From: Actinomycetota bacterium
GTDB taxonomy: Bacteria > Actinomycetota > Geothermincolia > Geothermincolales > RBG-13-55-18
Reading direction: 5' to 3'
Assembly: GCA_014360655.1 (NCBI GenBank)
Contig: JACIXC010000019.1
Span: 1-48,539, forward strand
DNA length: 48,539 nt
Positions 1 through 8,779 of the stretch are shown here, piece after piece. Under the pieces are notes generated by a model. It searched no databases, had not been told where the DNA came from, and saw only the letters and a list, made by a program, of their open reading frames with translations. The translations under genes were made by a program, and so were the position numbers. Every line of letters begins with the position of its first letter. Position 1 is the stretch's first letter.

Positions 1-536
1 TGGATGAGGCACCCCGGGAAGGCCTTCCTCATCCAGCCCTCCGAGCGCAGGCGAGCCTTCCTCCTTTTGGCCGCCCGGCTCTTCTTTCTGGAGACCCTCT
101 TATCGTAGAGGCCCTTCCTTTTGAGAACCCTTCCCACGCTGGAGGAAGAAAGGCGGATGCCGTAGTCCCTCTTGAGTATCACCGCTATCTTGTGCTTGGA
201 CCAGGCGGGGTGCTCTCTCCTTAAGTCGCAGATGAGCTGGATCGTCTGCCAGGGGATCTCGGAGACCCTTTTCCTTTTCGGGGTGCGGGGGAGGTCCTCC
301 AGTCCCCTGAGCCCCCGTTTCAGGTACCTCTTCAGCCACTTGTAGAAGGTGGTGGGGGAGATGGCGAAGTGGCGGCAGGTCATCCTGGCATTTCCGCAGC
401 TGCGAAAGTGCTCTATCCAGCGCAGCCTCCTTCTGGCCTCCCTGGAGAGACCCTCGCCCATCATTCTCTCCAACTCCCATTGATGGGGAAGCCTGGTGTG
501 GTAGATACTAGTAGTGGTTCCAACTGAACCCTTCAT
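1..536 (-). CDS. IS transposase, N-terminal part (partial at window edge)
   Basis: This frame is open from ATG at 536 (leftward) to base 1 with no stop, giving about 178 residues. It starts MKGSVGTTTS and contains two helix-turn-helix blocks of the kind found before a DDE integrase core: one around residues 45-80 (motif RMTCRHFAISPTTFYKW) and one around 110-145 (KIAVILKRDYGIRL). An Arg/Lys-rich linker follows. The DDE catalytic part would lie beyond the edge. A strong AAGGAGG ribosome site precedes the ATG. The layout suggests the IS481/IS3-like group, which is inference from the HTH arrangement only. A second copy lies in inverted orientation at 48004-48539. Confidence 0.8.
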   Translation of the reverse strand, partial: MKGSVGTTTSIYHTRLPHQWELERMMGEGLSREARRRLRWIEHFRSCGNARMTCRHFAISPTTFYKWLKRYLKRGLRGLEDLPRTPKRKRVSEIPWQTIQLICDLRREHPAWSKHKIAVILKRDYGIRLSSSSVGRVLKRKGLYDKRVSRKKSRAAKRRKARLRSEGWMRKAFPGCLI

Positions 537-614
537 TTGGACACCTCCTTGCTCTGCTTCTTTTACTACAAAGCAAGTATAGGGGGTGTCCACCATGTTT
601 ATGAACCTGGGCAG
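1..614 (-). mobile_element. Insertion sequence copy, left, truncated by window edge
   Basis: The stretch from about 614 leftward is the reverse complement of 47926-48539. It includes the untranslated leader (about 78 bp) and the transposase 5' region. Sequence shared by the two copies begins at TGCCCAGG (about 613 here), which should be the IS terminus; the flanking bases beyond it differ. The copies are nearly but not fully identical: translating a parallel frame shows at least four substitutions. The IS 3' end lies outside the window, so length and target duplication cannot be read. Confidence 0.8.
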
Positions 615-1101
615 TCCCTGTCCCGGAAGACCGCCGCCCGGACACGTTATGGCCAGCGCAATGAACGATGCGCGCTTCCGGTATCCGTTGCCGGCAATCA
701 TGACGCGGCAAGAAGTTAATCTCCGGTAACCATTGATGAGGGAATCCGCTCTTTCTCGCGTTCCCACCGTTTACCGCCTCAGGTTTCCGCTGGCGGACCA
801 GCCTGCAAGCTTTGGCGCAAACTGTCGATATAGATATTGTTATTAGATGGGATCGCGCGGCAGGTAACGCCGTAGGGAAACCAGAATATTCGGATAGAGC
901 GCGGCACTGAACAGGATGGGTCCCGTATCCTGTTGAGAACCGTGCGACGAACAGAAAACGGATGCGCGCGAGAGGATCCGGCGGAAGGAAAAGAGGCGAG
1001 TGATCGGTTCAAAGGAAGCCCGTCCTGGTTGGCGATCTCGGCGCGTTGCCGGTGTTCCGGGGAGATCCTTGCGGTATCCCAATGGGCGAGGGAGTGACCA
1101 A
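615..1101. other. Intergenic region after the left IS, no gene seen
   Basis: About 490 bp between the IS end and the first secreted-protein gene. Short open frames occur on both strands but none has a convincing start site or recognisable product. An AT-rich patch around 825-850 could hold the promoter for the genes at 1102-3449, but I cannot place clear -35 and -10 boxes. The IS may have cut into an older gene; nothing recognisable remains. Confidence 0.5.
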
Positions 1102-1767
1102 TTGAGAACGAGAAGCTGGTTCGGGGAACCCCGTGCGCGGAAGGCGAGGAACCGGCCTTTCCTCCACCTCGTCACCTGCCTCTCTTTTTCCGCGATGCTG
1201 CTGCTTGCGTCCCCGGCCCACGGCGAAGCGGTCATATCGGTGACCCCTACCCGTATCCCGCTCTCCCTCGTCGCCGGTGAGAGGACATCCACCTCGCTTA
1301 CCCTCACCAACCTGGGAGAGGGCGCAATGCGCCTCCTGCCGCGGGTCCTGGCGGTCACGGAGGGCGAGGGCGGGAAGATAAACCTAGAGGAGGAAGAGGC
1401 CTGCGACTGGGTGATCCTTGAGCAAGGCGAGCTCCTGCTGGAGCCGTTGATGCAGCGGCAGGTGGAGGTCACCGTCGCGCCACCGGCGGACGCCGCTCCC
1501 GGCCTGCGCCGCCTCGCGCTCACCTTCATCCAGGCCCCGGAGGGAGGCGGCGATATAGGCGTGACCGGGGGGCTGGCGGTGTTGCTGGAGCTGGATGTCC
1601 TGGCCGCGGAAGGCGCCGCGGCGTCGTCCTTCCCCTTCTGGCTACCCGCGTTGTCGGTATCACTGCTGCTCCTGGCGATGGGAGCGCTACTGGCGCTGCA
1701 GAGGTTCAGGAAGCAGGGCGTGGCCGGCAAGGCCCTTCGGGATGACGGAGGAGGGGAGGGGAGATGA
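1102..1767 (+). CDS. Membrane-anchored extracytoplasmic Ig-like protein
   Basis: Predicted 221-residue protein. The N-terminus has a signal-peptide pattern (basic RARKARNRP, then a hydrophobic run ending LLLASPAHGEA). A beta-rich region beginning AVISVTPTRIPLSLVAGE recalls the extracellular domain of DUF916/WxL-binding type proteins. A C-terminal transmembrane helix (about residues 170-195) is followed by a short basic tail. The frame opens further upstream at GTG 1000, but that extension is Arg-rich and unlikely. I chose TTG 1102, preceded by GGGAG, because it puts the signal peptide near the start. The stop overlaps the next start by four bases (ATGA), so the pair is translationally coupled. 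Role inferred: a surface-anchored partner of the secreted protein encoded next. Confidence 0.65.
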   Translation: MRTRSWFGEPRARKARNRPFLHLVTCLSFSAMLLLASPAHGEAVISVTPTRIPLSLVAGERTSTSLTLTNLGEGAMRLLPRVLAVTEGEGGKINLEEEEACDWVILEQGELLLEPLMQRQVEVTVAPPADAAPGLRRLALTFIQAPEGGGDIGVTGGLAVLLELDVLAAEGAAASSFPFWLPALSVSLLLLAMGALLALQRFRKQGVAGKALRDDGGGEGR

Positions 1768-3449
1768 AGGCGAAGCGAACGGGCGGTGTCATGCCCCGTT
1801 TCCTCCTCGCGCTCCTCCTCCTCGCGGCCTGGTGGACCTGCCCCGCCGCGCAACAGGATTGCGTCGCGGATTCCGCCTACAAGGTCATCACCGCCAATCC
1901 CACGTTCACCGTGGGAACCTTGCAAAGCGGCAACTACACTAACACGCAGACCGCCGACAACACCTACATGCAGGTAAGAGAGGGCTGGACTTTTATAGGC
2001 ATACAACTTGTCGCCTGCCTGGACATGCAGCTCAACAGGTGGCAGACCTTCAACGAGGCCCCGCGCAACAAGCTGCTGGACATCGCCATCGAGCTGGAAG
2101 GTTACCAGAACAACGCCGCCGACAGCTGGTACGTGCAGTTCTACAACTACGACGCGGGAGCCTGGGACACTTCCTGGTATTTCCTGGGAAGCCTTCCCAC
2201 CACGCCGGACGGGACCCTGCGGGTGGCCGTGGGGAATGCCGTCCTGGCCCGCCGGTTCGTGAGCGCCGCGGGCGAGTTCCAGCTGCGCTTCGTCGACAAC
2301 AACACCGTGAGCGGGGGCACGGACTCGACGCGCACCCGCCTCTATATCGACCTGTTGCGGGCCCGCTTCGTCTACGACATCACCCCGCCCGCCTCCACCA
2401 TCTCAGCGCCCGCGGACATGGAGTACACCAACGCCCATTCCTACACGGTACGGGGCGTTTCCGGCGATCCCGGGCAGGATCCCAGCGGCGTTTCCCTGGT
2501 GGAGGTCTCCACCGATGGCGGCGGCAGCTGGAACGCGGCGACGCCCGCGGCGCCCGGCGATTACTCCTCCTGGTCCTACAACTGGACGATCCCGGGGGAG
2601 GGGACCTACACCGTGCGCAGCCGCGCCACGGACCGAGTGAACAACGTGGAGACGCCGGGGGCGGGGGTCAGGGTGGTGGTGGACTGGACCCCGCCGCAGG
2701 TCTACTCGGTCACCCCTCCCGGCGGGAGCATCAACGTGGGCGTCGGCACATTGGTCACCGCGAGGTTCAGCGAGGCCAACGGCATAAAAGCTGGGACCGT
2801 CAATGCCTCCACCTTCACCCTCACGGACGAGGAGGGGACCCCTATCGCGGGTTCCGTCACCTACGATCCCGGCACCATGACGGCCACCTTCGATCCCGCG
2901 AACGACCTCTTCTACGGTTATGTCTACACAGCCCGCCTCACCACGGGAATAACCGACGTGGCGGGAAACCCGCTGCCCGCCGATTATTCCTGGTCCTTCC
3001 GCACCGCGGACATCCTCACCATGAGCCTGGTGGACACCTACAACCGCGACGGCACCCCGGGCGGCGGGGCGGTGGATTTCGGCTCCATGAACCCGGAGGG
3101 CTCCCCTTACGTGGTGGGAGGGGGGACCCCACCCTACGCCGTGAAGCTGCGGGTACTCAGCTCCACCGGCTGGAACCTCTTCACCAACGCCATCTCCGAC
3201 CTCACGGACGCCTCCCAGGCCCCCCCGGCCGTCATCCCCATCTCGCAGCTGCAGTGGATGCTCAGCGGGGGAGGTTCCTGGACCCCCTTCACGCTGCTCG
3301 CGTCCCAGGTTTATCCCGCCGCACGGAACAGGACACCGCAACCGGGAGGAAGCGAGCTCCCCTTCCACCTCAGGCTCGACCTTACCTGGGAAGACCTTCC
3401 AGGTAACTACTCCACCACCATCGTCTTCCTCGCCATGGTCCAACCCTGA
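1764..3449 (+). CDS. Secreted multidomain Ig-like protein (Big_5-type domain)
   Basis: 561 residues. A signal peptide is visible (MPRFLLALLLLAAWW, cleavage after about residue 29). Residues about 40-200 form a beta-rich N-terminal domain of unknown family. About 205-310 is an Ig-like domain with Bacterial-Ig wording (SYTVRGVSGDP, VRSRATDRVNNVE). About 312-415 matches the SbsA/Big_5 style (PPQVYSVTPPGG, then TDVAGNPLP and SWSFRT). The C-terminal 140 residues are Gly/Pro-rich and beta-like. No sortase or other anchor is seen, so it is probably secreted or held by the membrane-anchored protein encoded just upstream. Start at 1764 follows a GGAGGGGAG purine run; the ATG at 1791 is the alternative. 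Function unknown; adhesion or envelope role is inference. Confidence 0.75.
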   Translation: MKAKRTGGVMPRFLLALLLLAAWWTCPAAQQDCVADSAYKVITANPTFTVGTLQSGNYTNTQTADNTYMQVREGWTFIGIQLVACLDMQLNRWQTFNEAPRNKLLDIAIELEGYQNNAADSWYVQFYNYDAGAWDTSWYFLGSLPTTPDGTLRVAVGNAVLARRFVSAAGEFQLRFVDNNTVSGGTDSTRTRLYIDLLRARFVYDITPPASTISAPADMEYTNAHSYTVRGVSGDPGQDPSGVSLVEVSTDGGGSWNAATPAAPGDYSSWSYNWTIPGEGTYTVRSRATDRVNNVETPGAGVRVVVDWTPPQVYSVTPPGGSINVGVGTLVTARFSEANGIKAGTVNASTFTLTDEEGTPIAGSVTYDPGTMTATFDPANDLFYGYVYTARLTTGITDVAGNPLPADYSWSFRTADILTMSLVDTYNRDGTPGGGAVDFGSMNPEGSPYVVGGGTPPYAVKLRVLSSTGWNLFTNAISDLTDASQAPPAVIPISQLQWMLSGGGSWTPFTLLASQVYPAARNRTPQPGGSELPFHLRLDLTWEDLPGNYSTTIVFLAMVQP

Positions 3450-3477
3450 CGGGTATCAATCCGCGATTTTCCTTCCT

Positions 3478-4383
3478 CCTGTCATTGCGAGGAGGCGCGC
3501 AAGCGTTCTTTTCCTGTCATTGCGAGGAGGCGCGCAAGCGTTCTTTTCCTGTCATTGCGAGGAGGCGCGCAAGCGCCCTTTTCCTGTCATTGCGAGGAGG
3601 CGCGCAAGCGCCGACGAAGCAATCCCGCCGGGAGTACGGAAAGGGCGCGGGTGCCGGGAGGGGCGGCAACGACCGGAGGGGATCGCTTCGTCGCTCCGCT
3701 CCTCCCGATGACGTTTCCGGGGGTCCCTCGCGATGACGGAGAATCACGCTTCCGGAGGAGATCGCTTCGTCGCTCCGCTCCTCGCGATGACGTTTTCATG
3801 GGCTGCCTGCGATGGCGTTTCCGGGGGTTACTCGCGATGACGTTTCCGGGGGTTACTCGCGATGACGTTTCCGGGGGTTACTCGCGATGACGTTTCCGGG
3901 CCCCTGTCATTGCGAGGAGGCGCGTAAGCGTTCTTTTAATGTCATTGCGAGGAGGCGCGCAAGCGCCGACGAAGCAATCCCGCCGGGAGTATGGAAAGGG
4001 CGCGGGTGCCGGGAGGGGCGGCAACGACCGGAGGGGATCGCTTCGTCGCTCCGCTCCTCGCGATGACGTTTCCGGGGGACCCTCGCGATGACGGAGAATC
4101 ACGCTTCCGGAGGAGATCGCTTCGTCGCTCCGCTCCTCGCGATGACGTTTTCATGGGCTGCCTGCGATGGCGTTTCCGGGGGTTCCTGTCATTGCGAGGA
4201 GGCGCGCAAGCGTTCTTTTCCTGTCATTGCGAGGAGGCGCGCAAGCGCCGACGAAGCAATCCCGCCGGGAGTACGGAGAGGGCGCGGGTGCCGGGAGGGG
4301 CGGCAACGACCGGAGGAGATCGCTTCGTCGCTCCGCTCCTCGCGATGACGTTTCCGGGGGTTCCTCGCGAAGACGTTTTGAGG
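3478..4383. repeat. Block of REP/BIME-like dispersed repeats
   Basis: This stretch has no gene. It is built from variants of a short element, GTCATTGCGAGGAGGCGCGC in one orientation and GATCGCTTCGTCG/CTCCTCGCGATGACG in the other. Around 3589-3720, 3942-4070 and 4219-4350 the two orientations flank a conserved centre (CGCCGGGAGTACGGA...GGCAACGACCGGAG), forming long imperfect palindromes of about 150 bp. Extra head-only copies lie at 3480-3560, and CGTTTCCGGGGGTTACTCGCGATGA units are repeated at 3820-3895. The same elements recur at 8090-8475 and in altered form at 47040-47920. Open frames across the block are repeat artefacts. Confidence 0.9.
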
Positions 4384-4385
4384 GA

Positions 4386-7300
4386 TCAGACGGGTATGGT
4401 GAAGCGGAAGGCGGAACCGCCCCCCTCGCGGGGCTCGTGCCATATCCTGCCGCCGTGACTGTCCACGATGCTCTTCCCGATGTACAACCCCAGGCCGAGG
4501 CCGGGGCCGGCGTGGTGCAGCACGTCCCCCACCTGGTAGAAACGCTCGAAGACACGCTCGCGCTCCTCCTCGGGGACGCCCACGCCGCGGTCCAGCACGG
4601 AAAAGACGACCGTCCCTTCGCCCCTCTCCGCCGTCACCTCGATGGGCGAGCCCGGCGGGGAATACCTCACCGCGTTGTCCAGGAGGATGATCAGCAGGCG
4701 CACCAGTTTCTCGGCATCCACGAAAGCCGTGCCCGGGTCGCCGGGGGGGCGGAAGGATATCTCCCTGTCCACCCCCTTCGCCCGCATCTCCTCCAGTGCC
4801 CTCTCGACCAAGGGAGCCAATGCCGCTTCCTTCTTCTCCAGCACCACGCGGCCGCGCTCAATGCGGGAGACCTCCAGGAGCTCCTCCACAATGCCCACCA
4901 GCCGGTCGGACCCCCTCTGGATGGCTCGCAGGGCCTCCTCCCGGTCCGCGGCGTCCATTTCCTCACCGTGCTTCTCCAGGGTCATGGCGTATCCCTTGAG
5001 CAGGGTGGCGGGATGCCTTAGCTCGTGGGCCGCGATGTCGAGGAAGTCGCGCATCTGCTCCGCCCGCCTCTCCAGCTCGTTCTCGTATGCCCTCTTGTCC
5101 GAGATGTCCAAGAGCGAGATGACGCTTTCGCCTATCCCGGGGAGCATGGACACGGTGATGATGGCGGGGATGGGACGGCCGGACCTGTGCCTGGCCACTA
5201 TCTCGTACCGGATGGGGCCCTCTATCTCCCCGTGCAGCAGCTTGCGGGAATAGTCCTTGACCCTCTCCACCTCCTCGGGCACGAGCAGTTCCATGTAGCG
5301 CATCTTGCCCACCATCTCCTCGCGCGTGTATCCGAAGATCCTCTCCGCCTCAAGGTTCACGTCCGAGATGGTGGCGTCCCGCAACACGTGGAACATGGCG
5401 GTGCCGGTGGCCTCGAAGGTGACGCGGTAGCGCTCCGCGCTTTCCCGCAGGGCCTGCTCGACCAGCCTGCGCTCGGTCACGTCGCGGGCTATGTTGGATA
5501 TCTCCACCAGGCGACCCTGCTCGTCCCGGATGGCGGCGCCGGTCATCTCGGTGACGATGACCGACCCGTCGCGACGCACCAGCCTGATCTCCTCGGTGTA
5601 CAGATCCTCCCCCGCGAAGAGGGCGCCCATGCCCGCGATGACCTTGTCCAGGTCCTCGGGGTGGATGATACCCAGCTCCAGCACGCTTTTTCCCAGCAGC
5701 TCTTCCTTATCGTACCCGACGGCCTCGCAGGCCCTGCGGTTGATGCTCACCAGCCTGAACTCGCGGTCGTATCCGAAGATGGCCTCGCCGGCGAAATCGT
5801 GGAGCAGGCGGTACCTGCCCTCCGACTCCCGCAGGGCGTCGAGGAGACGGCGATGTCGGAGGGCCTGCTCGATCTGGGCGCAGGAGAGCTCGAGGAAATC
5901 CCTCATCCAGCGGGGGACCTCTTCCATGCGCCGGGAAGAGACGACGAGGCAGCCCGCAGTTTCGCCCCGGAAGCGAATGGGAACGAAGGCCGCGCTTCTG
6001 GCGTCCTCCGGCACCGGCAATTCCCCGCTTCGCTCCGTCCCGGGAAAAGCCGCTCCCTCGAAGAAGAGCGATCTACCCTCAAGCATAGACAGGAAAACGG
6101 GGTTCTCCGGCTTGAGGTAATCCGTCAGGAGGGCCATCTCCTCGCCGATGCCCCGGTGGAAGCGCATCCTCAGCCCGCCCGTTTCCTCTTCCACCAGATA
6201 TATGGCAATACTTTCCATGCCGGTGGCGTGAAGTATCCCCTCCGCGGCCCTCTCCAGCACTTCCCGCAGGGAATAGTCACCGGCCACCATCCAGGCAAGG
6301 TCGCGCTGCACGCGCGTCATCCTCTCCGCCATCATGCGCTCGGTGAAATCGGTGATGAAACCCTCCAGGTAGGGCAGGTTTCCCTCCTCGTCCGGGATGC
6401 CCCTTCCCTGTTCCCATACCCACTTGAGCTCCCCGGAGGCATGGTGGATGCGGTAGATGAGCCGGAAGGGCTCCCCCCTTGCCAGTGCCTCCTGGACCTC
6501 CTCCCAGATCCTTTCCCGGTCGTCCGGGTGGACCAGGTCGGCGTAGGAAAGCACGGCGTTTCCCACCAGGTCGGAGGGGTCGTGCCCGGTGAGCTCGCGG
6601 CATCCTTCGCTGACGAAGAGCATGGTCCATTGTGGATCGTTGCGGCAGCGGTAGGCCATGCCGGGTAGGTTGCTCAACAGGACGGCCAGCTCGCGGCGGC
6701 TCTCCTCCAGCTCCTTTTCCATCCTTTTCCGCGCGGTGACGTCGCGGGCGATGCCCTCCAGGGCCACCAGCTCACCCTTTTCGTCGTAGACGGGGGTGTT
6801 CCTCTGCTCCGTCCAGATAACCGAGCCGTCCTTGCGGATCCAGCGCAGCACCACTTCCCTTCTGGGCTCGCCGCCCGCCCCGGCGGCTTCTTCCAGGATC
6901 TTCCTATCCTCGGGATGCACGATCTTGTAACCGAGCCAGGGATCCGCGTAATGCTCCTCCGGGGTATACCCGGTGATGGCGGTGGCCGAGGGGCTCACGT
7001 ACTCGAACCTCTGTTCCGGCTTCAGCCTGATGCGGTAGACGAGATCCTCGGCGTGCTCGGCTAAAAGGCGGAATTTCTCCTCCGATTCTTTCAGGGCGGC
7101 GGTGATCTTCGCCTGCGCGATGGCCCTCGCCAGCTGCGAAGCCAGCACCTCCATGACCTCCCTGGCCGGGGCGGGCACGGCGGCATCGCGGTGAGAAGCC
7201 GCGTTGAGGCATCCCAGCAGACGGCCCTCGTGGAACAGGGGGATCACCGCCAGGGACTTGAGCCCCTCCGCCTCTTTCGCCTCCGTCTTGGGAACCGGGA

Positions 7301-7985
7301 AGTCCCTGTATTCCACGTAAACCGGTTTCCCCTCGCGCACGATGCGGTGGTTGGCGGAGCCTTCGGCATAACGGTCCACCTCGGCAAGAAAAGCTTCCGA
7401 TAGCCCCCGGCTGCACCCCAGCACCAGGTCCCCGCTTTCCTCCTCCACCAGGTAGATCGCCCCCGCGTCAAGGTCGGCGGCATCGAGCACCGCCTCCAGG
7501 GCGAGGTCGAGGACTTCCTCGAGTTCCCGCGCCTCCCCCACCTTGAGCGCGAAATCCCTCTGTGCCCTGGTCATCCTCGCCGCCATCTCGCGCTCGGTGA
7601 CATCCCGGGAATTCACCACCAGTCCCTTCACCACGGGGTGGTCGAGGAGGTTCAGGGCCGTGGCCTCGTGCCAGCGCCAGGTGCCGTCCCTGTGCCTTAT
7701 CCTCTGCAGGGAATACCGGGCCACGCCGGGGCGCTCGATAGCGATGGCGAGATTGCGCCTGCTCTCCGCGAGGTCCTCGGGGTGGATGTACTCGAAGATG
7801 CTCCGCCTCTGAAATTCCTCGGGGGTGTACCCGAGGAGGCGCTGCACGGAGGGGCTCACGAAGGACACCCGGCCTTCTCCGTCAAGGACGACGATGAGGT
7901 CCAGCGCGTTCTCCACCAGGAGGCGGAAGTATTCCTCCCCGCCTCCGCTAACCTTCTTCCCCTTCCATCCCATGTCCATCCCCAT
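4386..7985 (-). CDS. Soluble multi-PAS/GAF sensor histidine kinase
   Basis: 1199 residues with no transmembrane segment. Domain order by eye: PAS (about 17-133), GAF (150-295), PAS (305-420), PAS (425-555), GAF (570-715), PAS (720-845), PAS (845-960), HisKA and HATPase_c. The phospho-accepting His is near residue 987 in AAHELRHP. The ATPase N box is LLDNAVRYSPP, G1 is DRGVGVP and G2 is GLGLGLYI. There is no receiver domain, so phosphate must pass to a separate regulator; the single-domain receiver at 14211 is one candidate. Five PAS and two GAF domains imply cytoplasmic small-molecule or redox sensing, ligand unknown. The gene is alone on its strand, bounded on both sides by REP-like blocks. 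Its catalytic end closely resembles the kinase at 16733. Confidence 0.9.
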   Translation of the reverse strand: MGMDMGWKGKKVSGGGEEYFRLLVENALDLIVVLDGEGRVSFVSPSVQRLLGYTPEEFQRRSIFEYIHPEDLAESRRNLAIAIERPGVARYSLQRIRHRDGTWRWHEATALNLLDHPVVKGLVVNSRDVTEREMAARMTRAQRDFALKVGEARELEEVLDLALEAVLDAADLDAGAIYLVEEESGDLVLGCSRGLSEAFLAEVDRYAEGSANHRIVREGKPVYVEYRDFPVPKTEAKEAEGLKSLAVIPLFHEGRLLGCLNAASHRDAAVPAPAREVMEVLASQLARAIAQAKITAALKESEEKFRLLAEHAEDLVYRIRLKPEQRFEYVSPSATAITGYTPEEHYADPWLGYKIVHPEDRKILEEAAGAGGEPRREVVLRWIRKDGSVIWTEQRNTPVYDEKGELVALEGIARDVTARKRMEKELEESRRELAVLLSNLPGMAYRCRNDPQWTMLFVSEGCRELTGHDPSDLVGNAVLSYADLVHPDDRERIWEEVQEALARGEPFRLIYRIHHASGELKWVWEQGRGIPDEEGNLPYLEGFITDFTERMMAERMTRVQRDLAWMVAGDYSLREVLERAAEGILHATGMESIAIYLVEEETGGLRMRFHRGIGEEMALLTDYLKPENPVFLSMLEGRSLFFEGAAFPGTERSGELPVPEDARSAAFVPIRFRGETAGCLVVSSRRMEEVPRWMRDFLELSCAQIEQALRHRRLLDALRESEGRYRLLHDFAGEAIFGYDREFRLVSINRRACEAVGYDKEELLGKSVLELGIIHPEDLDKVIAGMGALFAGEDLYTEEIRLVRRDGSVIVTEMTGAAIRDEQGRLVEISNIARDVTERRLVEQALRESAERYRVTFEATGTAMFHVLRDATISDVNLEAERIFGYTREEMVGKMRYMELLVPEEVERVKDYSRKLLHGEIEGPIRYEIVARHRSGRPIPAIITVSMLPGIGESVISLLDISDKRAYENELERRAEQMRDFLDIAAHELRHPATLLKGYAMTLEKHGEEMDAADREEALRAIQRGSDRLVGIVEELLEVSRIERGRVVLEKKEAALAPLVERALEEMRAKGVDREISFRPPGDPGTAFVDAEKLVRLLIILLDNAVRYSPPGSPIEVTAERGEGTVVFSVLDRGVGVPEEERERVFERFYQVGDVLHHAGPGLGLGLYIGKSIVDSHGGRIWHEPREGGGSAFRFTIPV

Positions 7986-8089
7986 GCGCGAGAGCGATCC
8001 CTCCGACGCCTCTCCTTCCCTTCTTTTAAAAGATTTTACTCCCCCATTTTCATGAAATCACGCTGCCTATCTCACTCATTGCAGAAAAT

Positions 8090-8475
8090 GCCCGGAGGCG
8101 CGGGTGCCGGGAGGGGCGGCAACGACCGGAGGGGATCGCTTCGTCGCTCCGCTCCTCGCGATGACGTTTCCGGGAGTCCCTCGCGATGACGGAGAATCAC
8201 GCTTCCGGAGGGGATCGCTTCGTCGCTACGCTCCTCGCGATGACGTTTCCGGGGGTTCCTCGCGATGACGTTTCCGGGCCCCTGTCATTGCGAGGAGGCG
8301 CGTAAGCGCCCTTTTCCTGTCATTGCGAGGAGGCGCGCAAGCGCCGACGAAGCAATCCCGCCGGGAGTACGGAGAGGGCGCGGGTGCCGGGAGGGGCGGC
8401 AACGACCGGAGGAGATCGCTTCGTCGCTACGCTCCTCGCGATGACGTTTCCGGGGGTTCCTCGCGATGACGTTAA
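8090..8475. repeat. Second REP/BIME-like repeat block
   Basis: Contains one full copy of the palindromic repeat seen at 3478-4383 (about 8283-8450) plus partial and inverted fragments starting near 8093. It lies between the divergently transcribed kinase (start 7985) and the gene at 8564. The rest of the 578-bp gap holds only a short AT-rich stretch next to the kinase start and the promoter of the rightward operon. Confidence 0.88.
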
Positions 8476-8518
8476 AAAACTCTCGGGACATTAAAAGGGC
8501 CTTTCCCCCGCTTGTGTT

Positions 8519-8524
8519 TATAAT
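8519..8524 (+). promoter_or_regulatory. Perfect -10 box upstream of the radical SAM operon
   Basis: TATAAT lies 40 bases before the ATG at 8564, just outside the repeat block. No good -35 box is visible at the usual distance, so activator help or a weak promoter is possible. Confidence 0.5.
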
Positions 8525-8563
8525 GGGGATGGAGGCCGACGGAGGTGAAGGGAGGTGGCGGGT

Positions 8564-8779
8564 ATGTTTCCATCTTATGCCAGGAAGGCACGGGAAGTGC
8601 TGGAGGGGGTCTCCGGACTCGCGGAGGAGGAGGATTTCCGCGAGCTGCTCTGCGGGGACTGCCCCTTCTACCATCACGGGGAGGAGGAAAACGAGGAATG
8701 CGGCAGTTACCGCATCCTCAAGACCCTGCTCCTGAAAGGGGCCCTCGACCTGGAGGCCACCCTCGATGCGCTCGACTGA
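8564..8779 (+). CDS. Small Cys-containing protein coupled to radical SAM gene
   Basis: 71 residues, MFPSYARKAREVL to LEATLDALD. It has a Cys cluster in the middle (C-x2-C-PFYHHGEEENEE-C) with two His between the second and third Cys, which could bind a metal or Fe-S cluster, and a predicted helical C-terminus. Start ATG 8564 has AGGGAGG nine bases upstream; an in-frame GTG lies at 8555. Its end overlaps the radical SAM gene by 14 bases, so the two are co-translated. No family recognised. By position it may be a partner or electron-transfer protein of the maturase (inference). It is too acidic and too long to be an obvious peptide substrate, though that is not excluded. Confidence 0.7.
   Translation: MFPSYARKAREVLEGVSGLAEEEDFRELLCGDCPFYHHGEEENEECGSYRILKTLLLKGALDLEATLDALD

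Noticed and set aside
100-480. 126-residue frames inside both IS copies
   Set aside because: They run in a different frame from the HTH-bearing transposase reading, which is open to the window edge and has the ribosome site.
2403-3443. Long minus-strand frame opposite the Ig-like protein, and similar antisense frames over the kinases and the Pup-ligase-like gene
   Set aside because: High-GC codon bias opens antisense frames; none has domain wording or a good start.
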